Source: Emticicia sp031378345 | GTDB taxonomy: Bacteria > Bacteroidota > Bacteroidia > Cytophagales > Spirosomataceae | Direction: 5' to 3' | DNA length: 64,000 nucleotides | Assembly: GCA_031378345.1 (NCBI GenBank) | Contig: JANNDY010000012.1 | Location: forward strand, 1 to 64,000 | Shown: positions 48,101-56,000 of the stretch, one piece after another | Numbering within the stretch: the first letter of the stretch is position 1 | How the letters are laid out: the number at the start of each line of letters is the position of its first letter | Made by a program: the position numbers and the translations under genes | Notes under the pieces: generated by a model | Seen by the model: the letters and a program-made list of their open reading frames with translations, nothing else | Database searches by the model: none | What the model was told of the DNA's origin: nothing

Positions 48101-48249
48101 TCTGGTTGAAGAGTTGTTTTCTTGACTCTTTCAGCCGATATTTCTCTTATACTATCTCTACCAATTTTTAGGTTGTCAAACAGCTGATTGATGTTTTGAG
48201 CATCAGGGAAGCGTCCTGCTACACCAATAATAGCAATATCCGTATTCAT
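39124..48249 (-). CDS. Hybrid PKS-NRPS: KS-vestigial AT-ACP-ACP-C-A(Ser)-PCP-C-A(Asn)-PCP
   Basis: The 3041-residue protein starts with an intact ketosynthase (2-418; Cys162 in DTSCSSSL, His296 in EAHGSGT, His336 in KSNIGH). A shortened AT-like stretch follows (about 505-660), in which GHSxG is replaced by SVGIG, up to the post-AT motif LPTYNFEKVRCW. No KR is present, so this extension should leave a beta-keto group. Two carrier domains stand in tandem (Ser764 and Ser836). The first A domain (about 1365-1850) has the Ser code DVWHFSLVDK and the second (about 2430-2905) DLTKIGEVGK, close to the standard Asn code. The first C has HHIISDE. The second starts DIYPMSEIEKGMVYHN (D-to-L type) although no E domain precedes it. 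The C-terminal VLSESELNSLFE resembles a COM donor helix. Confidence 0.93.
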   Translation of the reverse strand: MNTDIAIIGVAGRFPDAQNINQLFDNLKIGRDSIREISAERVKKTTLQPDMEYSRKGFIEGIDVFDYSLFNISLGEAITMDPHQRILLETVYETIENAGYSIDEFSGSNTGVFVADTKLNYYEHADEFVPTLLTGNISEFIASRINRIFNLSGGASMIDTSCSSSLVALHYAVNDVVLGNVEQALVCAANLELFPVRNEHDFDVSSIDGKSKPFSAQANGMTNGEVVACVLIKPLERAIEDHDNIQAIIKATAINNNANRAASMTAPDSIAQAEVIQKAWKRANLNPTQIGYVEAHGSGTQLGDSIEVGGLNLAFSAYTQEKKFIPISTIKSNIGHARIAAGMAGLIKAILALKHQSLFPSINFEEPSKVIDFENSIVYVNDRYKKWEKSGNTPRIAAVSSMGLSGTNAHVILQEAPETKVLKSQYEENIFAISAKTADGLKRNIADFKHFLAKNSQISLDNLSFTLLSGRKHYKYRFACVADSISKLLLTLDAEPVVQSQLQKCIYVFAEVAKIADSDINTFNRFKVFNINYHKCLALCATKPNEIVKVFAFQYAFYKLLEASGVLIDNIVSVGIGKKVVDVIKEECSLNEAIGQVEEKRFTPIENIEERVQRLLEKEGSNKSIFISVLPNCPIGREIRSCLSNNITTLQYSEPTQSLSAFNQLIKDFYEAGFDINWKPLFNLDEVYRIELPTYNFEKVRCWIRETPKKLSKIHTNKPESINILIEENTSVFESKIAEFWVEHLKDITQISVEDNFFELGGNSLNATQVINKINKFYSLRIDFEDIFDFPTLRQLATYVESALSSFSQVTNFWKDTLKCESIKSEDDFFELGGHSLMANQVINRINKTFKLTLNFEDFFSNPTLQQLSDLVDKRRVSKKESESILPITFTNGIQPIEEKKMYALSTSQHRIWVLSQFQAGTVAYNNSFAFNLSGRLNIDILSNAFDYIVNRHEILRTNFIKVDENPQQVIRKAAEGTFKLKFHDFADMDEKNSMLDKLLIHQKSKAFNLEKDLLIRGTLIKMGVDKYAIILTIHHIISDEWSIRILFEELVKIYNKFNQKKPVSLPKLSIQYKDYVYWHQQQMGNSVLATAKNYWHKRLEGELPVLDLPADFARPTLRTFEGGQVRGLISADTYEKVLSFSRENNATAFMTILSNLYALLYHYTSQRDIIVGTPVAGRNHADLESQIGLYINTIALRNNINPEGGFKYLLEEVKSNTIKDFSNQHFPFDKLVEDITTSRDLSRSPIFDVFFNYQAASNTESKIMMSGVEITLHELDEQNSKFDLTFFVKELSNKTAEISIEFDRSIYTAQRINKMLNHFINLIEVAVSESLTPIAKLNYLSTQETEELISLNQTEEIFADQATLVSLFADQVKQTPDAIALVEGEKQWSYKALDEWSNQIGNYLREDCEVQIGEKIGMHVERSSWMVACLYGILKSGAAYVPLDTNYPTERKKYIIEDSSLKVLMVSDAESITEIRSSLKYIVCQSDVIEKAISCTTTLFDNTHSAYVIYTSGSTGKPKGVELAHRGIVNRIEWMKNAYGFNETDIVLQKTPYVFDVSVWEFFMTLSYGGKLVTCQRDDIYSPKRLVSLIEKNAISTLHFVPGMYQVFLESIGELEANKIRTIRQVFTSGEALSVVTVKRHHSQMVRAKLHNLYGPTEASVDVSYYETTGSEEVIPIGKPIQNISLWVLGEGMELKPKGIKGEIWIGGVGLAKGYVNKPDLTNKAFVDVPNFGRIYRSGDLGRWNENNNIEYLGRQDNQVKVRGYRIELGEVERAIMGVFGVEQVVVLLHKDADSENNLVGCYVTSYAKKINYDDWVSALSNILPSYMIPSYMIELDQMPTNTNGKVDRKQIAKIIEPQLTGEADELETNEQHHNETEIKVKAIFEEILKKASLKLTSNFFQLGGDSIKAIRLINSLNKEFMIALEVKDVYLKQDISTLSALVSEVKNTTYRNTKLIEAVEKMEKFKSDLLKNYQIQQALPTDLEDIYPMSEIEKGMVYHNLLDEGKGIYQDQFFYQFKDKSFDFNLFTKSLALLVEKHEILRSSFHIALCEEPLQIVHQFTDKNIRISFENIADFPREQQISVIEEYILGDRKIGFNLKKSGLFRAKIYQLSTDEFGLLWIFHHAILDGWSNASLMTELSNVYFELKKDIAFKPERLDVSYKDYVIEQTIVKSDDANIKYWKEHLAKAKPSKLPMKSFDKSTQQLAGVDYSLKIGEVLQQKIVEFAQEQKVPVGQVYLAAFCYTIKQHNDQSNNDVLIGLVSHNRPDIDGSDKVLGCFLNTVPLKVNIPNDIDGISLVKLISNQVIQQKTYDKLPLNLIQKAVAKNSHSESLFDIHFSYVDFHVYDGTHDETQATEAIIRSFESTNALFDFMVNNTGKTPTITLKHQPNFYSETERNHIFDTYLNTLNDMIAGSSELKPFVDKAMASKNTEVNNFIQQFEKIVEQTPQKTAIIDLKSSLSYQELNNKANAIAQQLLEQYKVTNNDVVAVLIPRSELALVSMLGILKSGAAFLPIDTNYPENRIKEIIKDANPKAILSIKKIGFTHHSNVWVIDKIGQVTEAPKINNEESDLAYVIYTSGSTGKPKGVEIEHQNLNNYLEWANNYYYKPNQSYNYGFFTSLSFDLSITPVFTTLLRGDTIYILNDDNIEDTLKEVFLRNKNINAIKLTPSHINVLSYLGFDSTHIEHLIVGGEQLMSSQVEILKKLNANIQIYNEYGPTETTVGCTVALIDSPDDIHIGKPIANTSIYILNENFEEVEEGELFIGGKGVGRGYRNNRELTHKKFLALEIAQYGRVYASGDLAKKLPDGSYIMRGRVDEQVKINGYRIELIEIERVLASYEAIDAVIVICDDINSKLVAYYKASYELDKISLKKYLIDSLPSFMIPHDFVFVSEMPLTFNGKIDKKKLIEKQNSNQGKSENDAASSLQQKSLEKALIDSFQIICNHRLSPLEDYWALGIDSIKAVQISARLREKGFKVFIRTILKNNTIAEIVDDFEKSNVSNSTSKLFAEQPSMTVIQSANDTVKFTEVLSESELNSLFE
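42700..44157 (-). repeat. Ser adenylation domain, copy 2 of a duplicated block
   Basis: Second copy of the Ser-activating A domain. In both places it is followed by a module activating Asn, so the duplication may have involved a Ser-Asn pair. The Asn domains have diverged much more than the Ser domains, which suggests later homogenisation of the Ser copies. Confidence 0.75.
46270..46737 (-). other. Vestigial acyltransferase region in the KS-ACP-ACP module
   Basis: Within the 39.1-48.2 kb gene, residues 505-660 show the same type of AT remnant (VFAFQYAFYKLLEASGV, then SLNEAIGQV), with GHSxG replaced by SVGIG and no arginine-containing core. The flanking KS-AT linker and the TYNFEKVRCW motif remain. 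It is similar in length and layout to the remnant in the other hybrid gene. Confidence 0.7.
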
Positions 48250-48291
48250 AATTTTAAAGTTTAAAGGGGTATCTCGTAGGATGTATTCTTT

Positions 48292-50028
48292 TTAAGCAAA
48301 CACCATTTCTGCTTCTTCTTTTTCAAAAGAATGGATTGTTCGCTTAGTATAGTTATAGAGTTTATTATTACACCAGACAAAATTGACACCATTATCGGCG
48401 GCCCAATCTGTGGCTGAAAAAACATCTGGAAAAAAACCTTTACCATTGAAATTGGCACTGGTATTACAGATTACAGGTATATTACTGATTTCTTCATAAC
48501 ATTCGATTAGTTCCGCTACTACAGGGTTATCATTTTTATTGATTGTTTGTAAGCGAGCGGTATCATCTAAATGACAAACGGCTGGAATTTTACCGAGCCA
48601 TTCGGGTTTTACGATGTGGTCAAAGAGCATGTATGGGTCGCTACTACCTGGCTCGAAAATACTTTTTGCTTTACTTTCAAGGCATATTGGCGATACTGGT
48701 CGATATGACTCTCGTTTTTTGGCATCGTTGAGCATATCTTTCATTTCGGGCGAATTAGCTGCTCCAATGATACTTCGGTTTCCCAGTGCTCTTGGCCCTA
48801 ACTCGGCTTTTCCATTCAGAAAAACCACAGGTTGATTAAGTTCGTGTAATAAACGAGCTAATTCAGGAATCGTACACTCGCATTCTTCCCAACCTTCAGC
48901 AGCTTGATTATCAATTATTTCGGGGCCACTATAAACCGACCAATTCAGACTGATTTGGTTTTCTGCGTGATAAAGTGCCGAACAAGCCACTCCGATTGCA
49001 CTCCCTGAATCGTTTGGAAATGGTGGAACATATACCTCATCAAATATGCCTGCATTACGGACTGCACTATTCCATTTGATGTTCAAGGCACAGCCACCCG
49101 CCATACAAAGATTGCGTGATGGTTTATTGATACGATTTATTTTTTTAGCGAGTTTTTCGACCAAGAGATTTTCTAAATATGCATGAATGGTACGCAAGAC
49201 ATCTTCGTCTGAGACATCTATTTCGGAAACTCTTTTCTTGAATTCGTTGGCAAAAATATTGGCAAAGCCCATTGGCTTATCGTAGTTTGATGTATAGATT
49301 TCATCAAAAATCGGAAAAAGTTCTTCTCTTACTTGCCCCAAAGCAATATAAGCCATTACTTTCCCTGCGGTTGATAAATTATCTTTCGCAAAACTTCCTT
49401 TGATTTTGAATGGACCGAAATGTTGTGAAAAAATGGTATATATATTACCTATCAAAAGGAAAATTGGCCCTAAATTCTCTACCTTCTTAGTTTCAGCATC
49501 AAAGAAATAAAGACGTGGATACATACCTCCATCCCACACTAAAACATACGAGCTTTCGCCTCGTTGGGCAAATAGACTCGTGCAATAAGCACTCATTATA
49601 TGGTTTGTTACGTGTAAGTAACTTTCATAACTAAATGTTGAATTTCCAATTTTCAAACCCTCAAACTGCCATTTTTGAAGTACATCATCTTTCAAGTTTT
49701 TCTCTTCATAATACGCCACATTAAGCTGAAAAGGAACTCCATTATTAGTGGCTGATAGCTTATTCGAGCCTATTCCGATTTCTAATCTTGGCTGAATGGC
49801 TAAAGCATCTTTGTCATTTCCTCCCCATCCATCTACTGCAAAAATATCTACATCGGTCAATGAGTATCCATTTTGTTTTAGAACATCTTCGATTACATTT
49901 GTTTCGTCGATACCAGTATAACGTAGGTTATTATTGAGTTTTTCCATCTCAATGCTAAACTTTAGTTGACCGTCTTCGATGAGTGCGATTGCTCCATCAT
50001 GGGTTAGTTTTAATCCGCAAATAATCAT
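48292..50028 (-). CDS. O-carbamoyltransferase of the NodU/CmcH family
   Basis: This family transfers a carbamoyl group from carbamoyl phosphate, via carbamoyl-AMP, to a hydroxyl. The 578 residues start with ICGLKLTHDGAIALIEDG, then HVTNHIMSAY (the Kae1-like metal/ATP site, normally HHxxHA and here somewhat altered), VLVWDGG, MAGGCALNIKWN and the C-terminal YrdC-like partner motifs AELGPRALGNRSI, YRPVSPICLE and VICNTSANFNGKG. It is encoded between the two PKS-NRPS hybrid genes, with gaps of 21 and 42 bp. Candidate acceptors are the two Ser side chains and the hydroxyl made by the KR in the preceding module; which one is modified is not visible. Confidence 0.93.
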   Translation of the reverse strand: MIICGLKLTHDGAIALIEDGQLKFSIEMEKLNNNLRYTGIDETNVIEDVLKQNGYSLTDVDIFAVDGWGGNDKDALAIQPRLEIGIGSNKLSATNNGVPFQLNVAYYEEKNLKDDVLQKWQFEGLKIGNSTFSYESYLHVTNHIMSAYCTSLFAQRGESSYVLVWDGGMYPRLYFFDAETKKVENLGPIFLLIGNIYTIFSQHFGPFKIKGSFAKDNLSTAGKVMAYIALGQVREELFPIFDEIYTSNYDKPMGFANIFANEFKKRVSEIDVSDEDVLRTIHAYLENLLVEKLAKKINRINKPSRNLCMAGGCALNIKWNSAVRNAGIFDEVYVPPFPNDSGSAIGVACSALYHAENQISLNWSVYSGPEIIDNQAAEGWEECECTIPELARLLHELNQPVVFLNGKAELGPRALGNRSIIGAANSPEMKDMLNDAKKRESYRPVSPICLESKAKSIFEPGSSDPYMLFDHIVKPEWLGKIPAVCHLDDTARLQTINKNDNPVVAELIECYEEISNIPVICNTSANFNGKGFFPDVFSATDWAADNGVNFVWCNNKLYNYTKRTIHSFEKEEAEMVFA

Positions 50029-50049
50029 GGTTTTGAATAAATTTAGTGT

Positions 50050-53000
50050 TTAGAAATCTACTTCTTGAAATATAACTTGGGATTTTTTTTCAGTTTTGAA
50101 ACTTCGTTTATCAATCAAATCTGCTAATTTTTTAATGCTTGGATTACTAAAAATATCGTGTATTTCGATAATATTTCCGAAAGCTTCATTGAATAACTGA
50201 AAAACTACTACAACCCGCACGGAATTGAGACCAACATCAAAAAGGTTGATATTAGTATCTATCTGCGATACTTTTAAGACTTTACTGATAATTTCTTCTA
50301 TTGTTTTTTCAGTACTATTTTGAGCAATATTATTAATTACAACCAATGAGAGGCTCTTTCCTAATTCTGGTTTGAGGGCATTTCGATTGATTTTTCTATT
50401 GGGTGTCATTGGAAAATCTTTGAGCAAAACAAATTTCTTTGGCACCATATATTCTGGTAATTTAGCTCTCAAGTGTTTCATCAGACTTTCAACATTGGGT
50501 ACTAAATCTGATGTTAGATATGCTATCAATTCTTTCTCGTAGTTTTCGTGTTCATTAAGCAATACCACCGACTGACGCACACCTATATACGAATTGAGAT
50601 TTTCCTCTATTTCGGTTAGCTCAACTCGATAACCATTGATTTTTATTTGATAGTCTATCCTGCCCAAAAACTCAATCTCACCATCAGATGTCCATCGCCC
50701 TTTGTCGCCAGTGTGGTAAATAAGTTGCCCTTGAATGGCTTTGTGGTGTTTAAACTTTGACACTGTGAGTTCGGGCTTATTGAGATATCCGAGGGCTAAC
50801 CCCTCGCCAGCTATACAGATTTCACCCCAAACACTCACACTACAAATATTATCATCGCTACTGATTACATAAATTTGAGTATTTGCAATTGGCTTACCGA
50901 TAGTTTGTAAATCATTTTCAGACTCAATTTTCTTTATCATTGACCAAACCGTGGTTTCGGTTGGTCCGTACAAATTCCATAATGACTTATTACTTTTCAA
51001 CAATTTTTCACCCAATTCTTTGCTCAATTTTTCGCCTCCACACAGTACATTTAGATTTTCATTTCCACCCCATTTTACATCCATCAACATCTGCCACAAA
51101 CTCGGAGTGGCTTGCATGAAATTTGGTTGATAATGATTTAGCAGCGAAATCAATTTATTCGGGTCATTTATTTCTTTCTGATTAGCTAAAATTAACATTG
51201 CACCATTAAAAATTGGTAGAAAAAATTCTAAGACAGAAATATCGAATATATAGGTAGTAACTGCCAAAAGAGAGTCGTTGTCTTGAATACACAAAGATTC
51301 TTGCATACTCAATAAAAAATTACTAACCGCACTATGTTTGATTTCTACACCTTTGGGTTTTCCCGTTGAGCCAGAAGTGTACATCACATACATTCTGCTA
51401 TCTTTTTCGACCGAAATATTTAGATTTTCAGTCGATGACCCTGAATCAAGTAAAGCTTCGATGTCTAATAATTGAAGGTCTGAAGAAATATCAAATGAAA
51501 CATCGATATTTTTTATCAAGTATTTTATTTGGCTATCCTCAACTATGTAGGCAATCCTCTCGTTAGGTAAGTCTGTGGCTATGGGCAAATAAGCCGCTCC
51601 TGTTTTTAAAATTGCCAAAATGGCAATCAACATTTTTTCTGAACGCTCTATCTTGATTCCGACTAAATCATTTGGCAAAATACCAAAATCGTTCTTTAAG
51701 GTATGAGCTACCTTATTAGCAGCTTCGTTAAGCGAACGATAACTTAATGCTATTTCACCAAATTTTAAAGCTATTTTTTCTGGCGTTTTAGCAACCTGTT
51801 CTTCAAAGGCTTTATATGTTGTAGTATTTAAATCGTAATTGCGATTGGACCCTTCATTTACTGCTGCTAAAAGTTGAGATTCTGTTTCTGAACTATATTG
51901 TACTTTTTCGATGGTAGTGCTTGGCTTTTCGATGGCACGACTGACTAAATTAGAAAAATGCTCAGCAAAACGTTGAATTGTTGCAGATTCAAACAAGTCG
52001 GTGCAATACTCAAAAGTTAGCTCGAAAGATTCAGTTTGCTGCTCAATATATAAACTCAGGTCATATTTACTGATTTCTTCGGTGTGCTGATATGGCTCTA
52101 TATTGATGTTTTTTGAAAAAGAAGTTAGCTCTTGCAAATGATTCTGAACCACCAATAGAATATCAAAAAGTGGTAACCTACCTAAATCACGAGTAATATT
52201 GAGAGCTCCAATGATGGCATCAAAAGAATAATTTTGATGATTATAAACCTGCAAAGTATGCTCTTTCACTTGGCTTATAAACTGCTGAATAGTTTTTTCT
52301 CCGTCGATATGATTACGAATACCTACAACATTGAGGAAAAGCCCTATTTGTGATTCTAAATCGTGGTGGTTTCGACCGCTCAACGGTGTACCGATGATTA
52401 TATCTTTTTGGTTAGTGTATTTATTCAATAAAATAGTGAGCATTGCCTGAAAAAACATGAATGCTGTCGTACTTGTTTTTTCACAATATTGACCAATTTT
52501 TTTACTTAATTCTTTATCTAATTTTAAGGAATAAGTAGCACCTTTAAAGCTTTTAACCGCAGGACGTGGCTTATCGGTAGGTAGCTCAAGCGTTGGTAAG
52601 TCTCCCGAAAATTCTTTAAGCCAAAACTCTTTCGATAGCTCGGTATTTTGTTGATTTAATTGTTGGGTTTGCCATGCAACAAAATCTCGGTATTGAATAG
52701 ATAATGGCTGTAAAACTGGCTTTTCATTATTAAGGAAAGCATTATACAATTGTCCTAATTCTTTGAAAAGAATATTCAAAGACCAACCATCGGCTACTAA
52801 ATGATGTAATAAAAGTATTAAAACGTGTTCATCAGTATCTTTTTTCAAAAGCTTTACTCGCATCAATGAATCATTTTCGAGGTCGAAAATATATTTTTTT
52901 TCTGCTTCGATTTGCTGCTCAATACTTTGAGTATCTAACAAGCTGTTATCATATTCCCAAACAAAGTTTTTTTGCTGAGAAGCACTTACTACTTGTCTGG

Positions 53001-56000
53001 GTTCACCGTCAATTATCTTAAAATTGGTACGTAAGATTTCGTATCTTTCCCAGATTTCGTTGAGAGCCTGCTCAAACGCTGCCACATTAAGCGAACCTTT
53101 TATGACAAGCGTTGTTGTCATATTATAAGCAATTTTAGATTCGTTGAGCTGTCCTAAAAACCATATTCTTTTCTGCACATCCGATAAAGCATAGCTTTCT
53201 GACGGGGTTATTTGAGAAATGGGAACGTATTTATTGGTAGGTTCTTCGATTTTTATTAATGGAAAAATAACTTCGACAAGTTCGTTGATTGTCCCATTTT
53301 CAAAGATTGTATCGAGTGTAATCTCAATATTTAGTTCTTTGCTGATTCGGTTGGCAACTTGCGTACCATTCAGCGAATGTCCACCAATTTCAAAGAAATC
53401 ATCATCAAATCCTATTTCATCTTCTTTCAAAACTGCTTGCCAGATTTCTAAAATCTTTTGCTGAATTCCTTCTTTACTAAAGTCTGCTTTTGGCTCAACA
53501 TCAATTTGAGTTATTTCAGTAGATTGTGTTGATTGCGAAATAAAATTTAAGTTTTCTTTCGTAATAAAGAAAGGGTTCAAACCAAATTTTGAGATATGGA
53601 GGTCTGCTATTGTAATATTAGTTTGAGGCTGTTTGATAGCCAAAAGCATTGCTTCAAAGCCTTTTTTGAAGGTAATTGGTCGAAGAATGGCGTTTGTATC
53701 AAGCTCTTCGGTGGCTTGCCAACCTGGCCAGTTTATCGAAATAATACGGCAGTTCTCAGTGCTATTCTTGGCGGCGAAAGCATCTAAATAAGCGTTTGCT
53801 GCGGTATAATCTGCACTGTTTTTTTGTGGAACGATTGCATTTAGAGACGAAAACAATACCATAAACTTGGCATTGAGCAAATCTGCCGCCTTTTTTAAAG
53901 ACTGAGTTCCTAACACTTTTGGGTCAATAATACTATCAATTATGCTGTATGGTTTTTCAAGGAAACTTTGTTGGCTAATACCAGTACCAGCTAAATGAAA
54001 TACTCCGTTTACACTACCAAACTCTTTTTGTATTCCATCATAAATTTGATTGATTTCGGTTTCTTTTTTGAAATCAACTTCGTAATATTTTACTGATAAT
54101 GCTCCGTTTCTGAGTTCAGTAAGTTTTGATTTAACATCTTCATCATCTGCTGATTTTCTTCCCAAAATAACTAAATTTACTTTGGCACTTTTTACAAGAA
54201 ACTTGCATAACTCTAAGCCAATGAAGCCCAATCCGCCCGAAATTAGATAAGTACCATTAGTCGAAATTTGATAAGAATCAGGAATAATATTGGAAAATGC
54301 GTCAAAAACAGGAATATAGGTTTTATTATTTCTAAAAGACATTAATCTTAACTCTGGCTGCTCAGCGATTATTTCTCGAATTTTGTTCGCTACCAACGCT
54401 GGTTCATCTTCATTAAAGTCAACACCGTATAGTTTCTGGCTTGGAAAATCGGCAATCATGGCCTTCAAAACCCCCAAAGTAGCCGCTGCATTTGGATTTA
54501 CTAAACTATTATGCGTGTTTACTCCTCCATGAGTTCCAACAACCAATTTGACATTTTCCGTTTTTATAACATCCGCCAAGCCTTTGTAAAAAAACATTTG
54601 TTGGTTGATTGTATCGCTTTCAGAAAACCCAATTAAGTTGATTATATTACATGTTTTATTCGCTTTTAAGATGCTTCCAATTTGAGTGTAATCTGAAATA
54701 TCATTTGCATTAATTTCGTAATTGCCATCGGGTAAATTATTGAAACCATCAGCGAGCCTTACAGCCATTACTTCCTGTTTTTGTTTTCTGAACTCTTCAA
54801 TAATATTTTCACCTGCATTGTTATTATAGAAAACCACAAATCTATCTTGATTAGTTGTTTTCTTTAAAAAATGTGGAACTTCCTGCCAGTTCAACTCATA
54901 AAATAATGAATTGAGGTTTTCAGTACTTTCGGTTTTGGGTTCAAACGCCCAGCATCTTATACGCTCAAACGGATACGTTGGAGCATCTACTTTGCAACAC
55001 TGATTGGCGTAACAAATCTCTTTCCAATTAAATTTTAGTCCAGCATTATATAGTTCTTCGTATTGTGTGTTGCTTTGAGGTGATATAAATTCAATTACTT
55101 TTGATATTTTACTTAACCTTTTAATGGCTTCTGAAAGATTACCACTGAAACCAATTTCCAAAAATATAGTAGAATTATCTTTACTTATTTTTGCGATGGC
55201 ATCCATTAATCTGTCTTCACGAATCGGTTCTTTGTCATAATCAAGATTTTTAGCTTTTATCAATGCTTGCTCAAAACTGATTTCATCAGCGAAAATTTGT
55301 TTTGTGAGTTTACCAAAACCATTTGCTATGATTGTTGTGAATTTAATGCCAATTTGCTGTATGTGTAGCAATATTGCCCACTGAAAAACGATATTTTTGG
55401 CAATTAGGCTATCACACTGATTCCAGTATTGTTCGATATGGTTTCTTATTACAGTATTTTTTAAGAAAAAATCTTCTATTATGCTCTCTTCAAGCATTAA
55501 ACCTGATAGTAAAGCTACCGTTGTGAGTTTTTGCTTATCAAAACTTTCGGGGTCAGCAAAATTAGCATCGCTAAGTTGTTTCAATAAATCAACTTTTGTT
55601 TTTGCCGAAAATGCTTGACGGTATTCGTAATCTCCTCTACCCACATTTAGAGTATAAATGATGTCATCCCAGTTAGTATTATTTTCTAAAAATGACTTAA
55701 TATTTTGAGTGTAGTTTCTGAAAACATTAATATTTTTTGCTGATACTTTTAATAAATAGCCTGTGTTTGAATCTGATGTTCTTGAAACAGACTTATGTTC
55801 TTCCAAAATTATGTGAGCATTTGTTCCGCTCAAACCAAACGAGCTAATTCCACACCTCAAAGGACTGCCCGTATTATTATTCCATGTTTGTAAACTTGTA
55901 TTAACTTTTACTGCCGAATTTTCAAAATCAATAAATGGGTTGGCTTTTGAAAAGTGTAGAGATTGAAATATCTGTTTGTTTTGTAGAGATAAAACTGCTT

